From contig NZ_ML137711.1 in NCBI RefSeq assembly GCF_004023625.1, positions 1-64,000 of the forward strand: 64,000 nt of DNA. Reading direction: 5' to 3'. Both the position numbers and the translations under genes were made by a program. The stretch is from Streptomyces cavernae. GTDB taxonomy: Bacteria; Actinomycetota; Actinomycetes; Streptomycetales; Streptomycetaceae. Of the stretch, positions 58,766-64,000 are shown piece by piece; the first letter of the stretch is position 1, and every line of letters starts with the position of its first letter. The notes under the pieces are model-generated. The model ran no database searches, was not told the DNA's origin, and saw only the letters and a list, made by a program, of their open reading frames with translations.

Positions 58766-59467
58766 GTGACTAGGCGTGGACAGGGTGCGGCTGCTCGCAG
58801 GCGGCGAATGGCGCGTCTGAAGGCGGTGGCGGTCGGCGGTGTCCTGGTGCTGGTTCTACTCGTGGTCTTCTGGTCGGTCGTGTGGCCGTACGTCACTGGG
58901 GCTGTGCTGTTTGGCGGCGTCGCGGCGGCGGGATGGCGGCTGTGGCGTACGGACCGGCTGGTGCGTGGGCAGGACCGTCTCTGGCGGCAGGAAGAGGCGG
59001 TGAAGGCCGGCCACCGGACACTCGCCGAGGCGGACGGGATGACCGGCACCGAGTTCGAGGAGCTGGTGGCCCGCCTGTGCCGACGGGACGGGTGCAGTGA
59101 CGTCCGGCGGGTGGGTGGTGCCAACGACAACGGCGCCGACGTCGTCGGCCGCCTTCCGGATGGCCGGAGCGTGGTGATCCAATGCAAGCGCTATGCGCCC
59201 AGCAGCACCATCGCGAGCCGCGAACTTCGCGATCTGCTGGGCGCCAAGGTGCACTTCGGGGCCGACCTGGCCGTGTTCGTCACGACCACGCGGTTCAGCC
59301 GCCCTTCCGAGAAGTTCGCGCTGCAGCACGGAATCCTCGCCGTGCACCGGGATCACCTCGGCGTGTGGAACAACGGGGCCTCCCTGCTCTCCCTGACAGA
59401 GGTGAACGGCGAAGGGCAGGGCGACTCCCGTCACCGAGCACGCTGGAAGCGCGCGTACGGGAGATGA
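58766..59467 (+). CDS. Membrane-anchored Mrr-type restriction endonuclease
   Basis: The 233-residue protein has a basic N-terminus and two membrane spans (AVAVGGVLVLVLLVVFWSVVW and AVLFGGVAAAGWRL). A Mrr_cat nuclease domain follows: MTGTEFEELVARLCRRDGCSDVRRVGG, then NDNGADVVGRLPDGRSVVIQCKRY, with D and QCK as the catalytic D-(Q/E)xK set. Mrr enzymes cut modified DNA. The start GTG at 58766 follows GGAGGG; frames further upstream are probably not coding. The 338 bases before it hold nothing else I recognise. Confidence 0.85.
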   Translation: MTRRGQGAAARRRRMARLKAVAVGGVLVLVLLVVFWSVVWPYVTGAVLFGGVAAAGWRLWRTDRLVRGQDRLWRQEEAVKAGHRTLAEADGMTGTEFEELVARLCRRDGCSDVRRVGGANDNGADVVGRLPDGRSVVIQCKRYAPSSTIASRELRDLLGAKVHFGADLAVFVTTTRFSRPSEKFALQHGILAVHRDHLGVWNNGASLLSLTEVNGEGQGDSRHRARWKRAYGR

Positions 59468-59611
59468 CCGGCCTCGGGGGTGCGCGAGTCCGGTCATGTC
59501 GGACGTTTCGCAGCGCGGCCTCAGTTAGCGCCACGCCGGTCGTGAGACCCGAGACGCCTACGTCCACGACGACGACCGCCACGGCTCTCTCCTCACGCCC
59601 CAGCTCTCTGC

Positions 59612-59869
59612 TCAGCCCCGACGCTCGCCGATTGCCCCGCTGGCGATTCCGCCAACCAGCGCGCGCATCGCCGCTTTCGAGAACAGCAACGGACGACGGC
59701 CGATGTCCTTAGAGTCGCGCACTGCTGCGTGTCCGCCCAGTTCCGCGACTTCCAAGCAGTCGTTCGCACCCCCGCTGTACGAGCTCTTCCGCCACCACGC
59801 GTGCGTGAGATCGACGTCGTGTGGAGCTGCCGTGGCGTCGTGCGGGGCGGCCATGCTGAGCGTGCTCAC
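59612..59869 (-). CDS. DUF397 family small protein
   Basis: The 85-residue protein has the DUF397 core: AWWRKSSYSGGANDCLEVAEL, AVRDSKD and LLFSKAAMRAL. DUF397 proteins pair with DUF5753-type XRE regulators and are widespread in Streptomyces. GTG at 59869 overlaps the upstream regulator stop by 4 bases, so the pair is one transcription unit read leftward. Confidence 0.93.
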   Translation of the reverse strand: MSTLSMAAPHDATAAPHDVDLTHAWWRKSSYSGGANDCLEVAELGGHAAVRDSKDIGRRPLLFSKAAMRALVGGIASGAIGERRG

Positions 59870-60747
59870 TCTTCGAGCTCCTTGCTGATGCGTGCGATGC
59901 GGGTGCGGGTCTCCGACGGGTCGAGGGCGGAGCTTCTCAACTGGCCGAAGATGTCCGTATAGTTATCCACGTCTTCCGTGGATTCGAGATACACGGAGTT
60001 CTTGGGATTCTCCAGCCACACCAGGTCCGGCGTGGGGGGCGGGAAGGTCAGGATGACGAACGGGCCGTACAGCCCGGGATGCGCGCCGAGCAAGAACGGC
60101 AGCAGTTGCACGGTGACGTTCGGACGCTCGCTCGCCTCTACCAGCTTCCGCATCTGGTCGCGCATCACTTCGACGGAGCCGACCGTCCTGCGCAGCACGG
60201 CTTCGTCGAGGATCGCCCAGAGTCTGGCGGGGGCCTCACCACCCAAGCGGCCGTTCTGCCGCTCCATGCGGACCCTGACCAGAGCCTCGACCTGCGGCGG
60301 GGACAGGTCCTTCCTCATCTGGGAGATCACAGCGCGGGCGTAGTCCTCGGTCTGGAGCAGTCCCGGCACGAGCATCGGCTGGTAGCTGGCGAGGTGTGTC
60401 GCGCCGGCCTCCAGCGCGAGGTATCCGTCGTAGCGGGTCGGGGTGAGCACTGTCGAGTACTTCCGCCACCAGGGCTTCTGCTGCTCCTTGTCCGCCCGTA
60501 CGAGATCGAGCACGTCGGCGCGCCGGTCCTCGTCCTTGACGCCGTACAGGTCCAGCAGAGCCCGGACGAGGACCGGCGTCGTACCGCGTTCGCCGTTCTC
60601 GATCCGGCTCAGCGACCCCTGATTAACCTCCAGTTGGTCGGCGACCTCGGTGAGGGTGAGCCCGGTCGCGTCACGCAGTTCCTTCAGCCGTGCCGCGAGC
60701 TGTCGCCGGTACACCGACTGCGGGACCAGGCTTCTCTTCAAGGCCAT
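59866..60747 (-). CDS. XRE regulator with DUF5753 domain
   Basis: The 293-residue protein has an N-terminal helix-turn-helix (RLKELRDATGLTLTEVADQLEVNQGSLSRIENGERG). The C-terminal DUF5753 domain carries HLASYQPMLVPGLLQTEDYARAVI, GRLGGEAPARLWAILDEAVLRR and QLLPFLLGAHPGLYGPFVIL. It is paired with a DUF397 gene. Such pairs affect development or antibiotic output in some species, but the targets are usually unknown. About 220 bases separate it from the divergent regulator at 60971. Confidence 0.93.
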   Translation of the reverse strand: MALKRSLVPQSVYRRQLAARLKELRDATGLTLTEVADQLEVNQGSLSRIENGERGTTPVLVRALLDLYGVKDEDRRADVLDLVRADKEQQKPWWRKYSTVLTPTRYDGYLALEAGATHLASYQPMLVPGLLQTEDYARAVISQMRKDLSPPQVEALVRVRMERQNGRLGGEAPARLWAILDEAVLRRTVGSVEVMRDQMRKLVEASERPNVTVQLLPFLLGAHPGLYGPFVILTFPPPTPDLVWLENPKNSVYLESTEDVDNYTDIFGQLRSSALDPSETRTRIARISKELEE

Positions 60748-60970
60748 GCCGGAAGTCTCTCCGTACCGGCGACACCTCTACAACCCATACGGGTCAACTT
60801 CACCAGACATATTGCCTAGTTGGTAGTTGCGTCGGCATGCTGTCAGGAGTCGCGGCGCGCGTGGGCACGGGCGTGCGCCGCAGCCGACCGATGGGCGAGC
60901 ATGGCCACGACCTCGCTACCGGCACGCGCCTCCGCGTCGGTCCTGCACGCCGCACCAGGAGGGGTGGGCC

Positions 60971-62311
60971 ATGCCACGGACAACGCTGCTCCGGCAGCTG
61001 CTCCAGCAACGGCACCTGACGACACACGAGGCTTTCGCCGCCCAGTACGAGCGGGCCGCCGCCCGGTTGGCAGAGCTCGACCGCGACCCCCGCCTTGCCT
61101 CCCTCCAGGTCTCTCCACGCCAGTTCGACCGCTGGTACGGCGGGGAGTTGCTGACTCTGCCCCGTCCTGACGCCTGCCGAGTTCTGGAGCACATGCTGGG
61201 CAGACCCGTGTCCGAGCTCTTCTCGACGGCGTACGACGGCGACTCCGGACATGGCCGCGACGAGGAGTCGAGCACGGGCCAGCAGGGGACGAGTGCGCCT
61301 CCGCCACGCGAGGACGACGAGAACCCACTGGACATCGTCACCCGGACCCGCCAGCTCACGGCCAGCAACGCCGACGACGCGACGCTCGCCTTCCTCGACT
61401 CCTCGCTGGAGGGCATCGCCAGCCGGTACGAACAGGACGGGCCGTACGTCCTCCGCCCCCAGGCCCGCCAGGTACGGCAGCTCGCCCACACCCTCCTCGA
61501 CGGCCGCCAGCCCCCACGCACGCGCCGGGAGCTCTTCCGCCTCGCCGCCCGCGCCTCCAGCCTGCTCGGCTACATGGCGGTGAACACGGGCGACTTCGCG
61601 CTCTCGGAGGCGTACTGCACCGAGGCCCGGGATCTCAGCCGTGAGATCGGCGACCTGGACACCGACCTCTGGGCGTGCGGCACGCTCTCCTTCAGCCTCT
61701 ACTACGCCGGCCGGTACGACGAAGCGGACGCCTGCGCGGCTGCGGCCGTCGAGCGAGCCCCGCGTCACGCCCAGTGCATCCGCCTGCTCGCCAACGGCCG
61801 GGCCCGGGCCCTCGGCAAGACCGGCGACCGGCGTGCCGTCGAGCAGGCCATCGGACAGGCGCTCCGCCTCTCCGACCTCCACGAGGTACCCGTCGGGTTG
61901 ACCTCCTGCATCTCCTTCGAGCCGTACGGACGGGCCCGGACGCTGGCCAACGCCGTCACGTCACACGTGGCGCTGCGCAACACGGCCCAGGTCCTGCGCG
62001 ACGCCGAGCACATCGACGATCTGGTGGAGCACTCGACCTCCTCCTGGAGCCGTTCGCTCGTACGCCTCGACGTCGCCACCGCGCTGCTGCAGCAGCGCAC
62101 GCCCGACATCGACCACGCGATGGCGCTGGGCCGTGAGGCCCTGCGGCTGTGCGGAGACACACCGATCAGCTCCGTCTACCAACGCTCCCGTGACCTGCAT
62201 GAGCAGGCCGGGCCGTGGCGTGATCACCCGGCGGTACGCGATTATGGCGACGAGTTCCGGACCTGGAGCTCGCAGCCAGCGGCCCTGGCCATGGCGTCAT
62301 CCGCGTCGTAG
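60971..62311 (+). CDS. Streptomyces TPR-type regulatory protein
   Basis: The 446-residue protein has an N-terminal region like a degenerate DNA-binding domain (LRQLLQQRHLTTHEAFAAQYERAAARLAE, SPRQFDRWYGGELLTLPRP). The C-terminal 250 residues form tetratricopeptide-like helix pairs (AARASSLLGYMAVNTGDFALSEAYCTEARDL, RYDEADACAAAAVERAP). ATG at 60971 follows AGGAGGGG; a start 144 bases upstream has no ribosome site. It lies 53 bases before the phosphoesterase-like gene, likely in the same operon. Confidence 0.82.
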   Translation: MPRTTLLRQLLQQRHLTTHEAFAAQYERAAARLAELDRDPRLASLQVSPRQFDRWYGGELLTLPRPDACRVLEHMLGRPVSELFSTAYDGDSGHGRDEESSTGQQGTSAPPPREDDENPLDIVTRTRQLTASNADDATLAFLDSSLEGIASRYEQDGPYVLRPQARQVRQLAHTLLDGRQPPRTRRELFRLAARASSLLGYMAVNTGDFALSEAYCTEARDLSREIGDLDTDLWACGTLSFSLYYAGRYDEADACAAAAVERAPRHAQCIRLLANGRARALGKTGDRRAVEQAIGQALRLSDLHEVPVGLTSCISFEPYGRARTLANAVTSHVALRNTAQVLRDAEHIDDLVEHSTSSWSRSLVRLDVATALLQQRTPDIDHAMALGREALRLCGDTPISSVYQRSRDLHEQAGPWRDHPAVRDYGDEFRTWSSQPAALAMASSAS

Positions 62312-62364
62312 GCGCCGAGGGTGTCGTCGCGCTCCGGGGCAGTGTTGCCGAAGGAGTACGTCGG

Positions 62365-63069
62365 GTGCCCCTGCTCAGCGCCGATCCCGCCGCGTTCCCC
62401 GCCGAGCCTCCCGCCGACACGCGCAATCCGGCGGTCACTGCGGCCCACGACTGGGCGGCGTTCAGCGCACTCGACGAGATGACCGACCACTGGGCACGCC
62501 CCGGCTGGTCGGACGGCAGTCGCGCGTACTACTGGATGCTGACCTTCCCGGATGATCAGCGGCTCGCGACGCTCGCCGGGCACTGCCAGGAGGAGCTGGC
62601 ACCCCTCGGCCTCGACCCGGTGCCGACGGACGGATTGCACATTACCCTCGCCCGAGTCGGAACGCCGGGCGTCGTCACCCCGGGCCAGCTGGACAGCCTG
62701 GCGCGGGACGCCGAGGCGCTGCTGCTCTCCGCGTTCGCCGTACGCGCCATGCCGCTGGCCGGCTCCCGTGGCGCCGTCCGGCTGTCCCTCGGCCCCTGGG
62801 AACCCCTGCTCCGGCTGCACCACGCGCTGGCCAAGGCAGGGAACAGCGTCGGTCTGGCCCCGAAGAAGCCGACGTCCGCTTTCCGGCCGCACCTGAGCCT
62901 CGCGTACAACAACCGCCGGCGCCCCGCCGCGCCCGTTGTGGAGACGGTCTCACGGCTTCGCGCTCTACCGGCTGTCGAACTCTCCGTGCCCGCTGTCCAG
63001 TTGGTGGAGCTCCGCCGTGAGGGGCGGACGTACCGCTGGGATGTGCGGAAGAGCGTCACGCTCGGGTAG
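62365..63069 (+). CDS. 2H phosphoesterase (2'-5' RNA ligase/LigT-like)
   Basis: The 234-residue protein has the two H-x-[ST] motifs of the 2H superfamily: GLHITLARV at about residue 91 and FRPHLSLAYN at about residue 173. The lobe structure fits LigT/cyclic phosphodiesterases. It probably acts on 2',3'-cyclic or 2'-5' linked RNA ends, or on a small nucleotide. AAGGAG before the GTG at 62365 sets the start. Its 3' end overlaps the convergent ATPase gene by about 105 bases. Confidence 0.85.
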   Translation: MPLLSADPAAFPAEPPADTRNPAVTAAHDWAAFSALDEMTDHWARPGWSDGSRAYYWMLTFPDDQRLATLAGHCQEELAPLGLDPVPTDGLHITLARVGTPGVVTPGQLDSLARDAEALLLSAFAVRAMPLAGSRGAVRLSLGPWEPLLRLHHALAKAGNSVGLAPKKPTSAFRPHLSLAYNNRRRPAAPVVETVSRLRALPAVELSVPAVQLVELRREGRTYRWDVRKSVTLG

Positions 63070-63510
63070 CCCACCGGCGTCCAGGGCGAGAATTACGACC
63101 ACTTCCTTGCCGATCGCGGTCGGCTGGACGGTCCACGCGGAGGCCAACTCCCCGACGATCAGCAGTCCGAGGCCATTGTCCGTCAGCTGATCCACCGGCT
63201 CCTCCGCAGAGCGTGCCCGGACCCTGGAGACATCCCGTCCCGCGTCATGGACCCGCAGTACCGCCACGTCCCGGTAGACCTCCACACACATGCAGTCCGG
63301 TCCGCCGGCTGTGTGCCTGAGCGCGTTGCCCACGAGCTCCGAGGCGATCAGAACGGCGTCGTCGACCCGCTCCGGCGCGGCACGTCCATCGAGGAACTCT
63401 CGCACGTGTCTGCGCGCGAGGCCCGAAGGCTCGGTGCAATCGGCCAGCTTCACCCAATGACGCCGTACTGGCGTCCGCCTGCAGAGGCGCTCTTCGTCCA
63501 CCGCGTCCAT
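62965..63510 (-). CDS. Anti-sigma-factor type ATP-binding protein (HATPase_c)
   Basis: The 181-residue protein has the GHKL fold of RsbW/SpoIIAB: DDAVLIASELVGNALRHTAGGP (N box), VLRVHDAGRDVSRV (G1 box) and LTDNGLGLLIVGELA (G2 box). These proteins bind ATP and hold a sigma factor or anti-anti-sigma partner. The partner is not in the window. The ATG at 63510 is likely; longer frames upstream look non-coding. The gene overlaps the convergent phosphoesterase gene by about 105 bases. Confidence 0.85.
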   Translation of the reverse strand: MDAVDEERLCRRTPVRRHWVKLADCTEPSGLARRHVREFLDGRAAPERVDDAVLIASELVGNALRHTAGGPDCMCVEVYRDVAVLRVHDAGRDVSRVRARSAEEPVDQLTDNGLGLLIVGELASAWTVQPTAIGKEVVVILALDAGGLPERDALPHIPAVRPPLTAELHQLDSGHGEFDSR

Positions 63511-63721
63511 CGCCGCTTCTCGTTCCCGCTTGGCACTGGACCGATCAGCCTCGCTGCGCCTGAGCCGCAGCGGTACGCCGCGCCTCCGCCTCTTCGCGCG
63601 CCGCCGGACGGCGGACGAACGGCGTGCTGACGGCGTACCGCCGCCGACTGCCCCCGGCGAGGCTCTTCGTCGAGACGCCGGTCCTTGGCGTCTCGGCTCA
63701 CCTGGTTGGAGGTAACGCGGA

Positions 63722-64000
63722 ATGAGCGGCAGTGCGAGGCAGACCGCACCACACGAGGTGCCCCCGGGCACGCGCCTGGTGGTGTACGCCTGCCTACCCG
63801 CGTCGCTCGGTGAGGCCGCCGACCACAGCATGGCCAGCGCACGGCGGTACGTGGCCGATGCCGGCTGGGAGGCGATCGAGACGTACGTCGACCGGGCGGC
63901 ACCGTTCGAGAGCCGCGCCCTGTGCGAGGGCTCGCACAACGCTTTGGCCGCGGTCGAGCAGGGGAAGGCGGCCGGGATCGTCACCCCTCTGCTCGTGATG
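63722..64000 (+). CDS. Partial hypothetical protein cut by window end
   Basis: The first 93 residues read MSGSARQTAPHEVPPGTRLVVYACLPASLG and then AARRYVADAGWEAIETYVDR. GGAGG precedes the ATG at 63722. The beta strand RLVVYACLP followed by a helix and a charged AxRRYV stretch is vaguely like the N-terminal catalytic fold of serine recombinase-type proteins but no conserved Ser is seen. The rest lies outside the window. Confidence 0.7.
   Translation, partial: MSGSARQTAPHEVPPGTRLVVYACLPASLGEAADHSMASARRYVADAGWEAIETYVDRAAPFESRALCEGSHNALAAVEQGKAAGIVTPLLVM

Noticed and set aside
60827..60970. Longer start for the TPR-type regulator
   Set aside because: The extension is Arg-rich without a ribosome site, while AGGAGGGG precedes the ATG at 60971.

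Overview
The window looks like a Streptomyces chromosome. GC is very high, GTG and TTG starts are common, and the genes include mshA of mycothiol synthesis, a SpoIIE/PP2C phosphatase, class F sortases, an XRE/DUF397 pair and many Tat or Sec exported proteins. No species can be assigned from sequence alone.

Region 1 (1-20 kb) reads as resident chromosome. It carries an HbhA-like protein, a DUF2516 membrane protein, a receiver-PP2C phosphatase, a secreted NlpC/P60 hydrolase, a methyltransferase, mshA, a YbjN-domain protein, a Tat-exported beta-helix protein and an AraC regulator divergent from a DUF2000 gene. These are followed by a frameshifted secreted metalloprotease, two sortase loci, an ECF sigma factor with a membrane partner, and a sugar ABC transporter pair without an ATPase gene. 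Short-period tandem repeats of several unrelated kinds (14, about 6, 20, 47 and 18 bp periods) are scattered through this part and are almost all intergenic.

Region 2 (20.3-21.2 kb) is a scar of site-specific integration: a cut-down membrane gene, the C-terminal end of a tyrosine integrase with a frameshift, a strong hairpin, and the 3' half of a tRNA-Pro that matches an attachment site.

Region 3 (21.6-59.5 kb) is a dense defence island. In order it holds: (a) qatB-qatC followed by a DUF6615-like nuclease candidate, without qatA or qatD; (b) a small chimeric relic that joins a PglW-like start to the end of an excisionase-type helix-turn-helix; (c) a complete type 6 BREX operon, brxE-brxA-brxB-brxC-pglX-pglZ-brxD-brxHI, mostly with 4-bp overlaps; (d) an IS3 remnant and a frameshifted IS1634-family element; (e) an XRE regulator and the three-gene pPIWI-RE system (REase, DinG-type helicase, PIWI protein); (f) a solitary OLD-family ATPase-TOPRIM nuclease; (g) an AAA ATPase fused to a DUF4435-like TOPRIM module, resembling fused PARIS; (h) a membrane-anchored Mrr-type endonuclease.

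Region 4 (59.6-64 kb) holds regulators typical of Streptomyces: a DUF397/DUF5753-type XRE pair, a TPR-type regulator with a 2H phosphoesterase (LigT-like), an anti-sigma-type ATPase, and the start of a further gene cut by the window end. No partner attachment site or intact tRNA-Pro was found to the right, so the right boundary of the island is outside the window or lost.

The best candidates for something undescribed are the qatB-qatC-DUF6615 set, the mosaic pglX, and the PglW/HTH chimeric relic at the head of the BREX operon.
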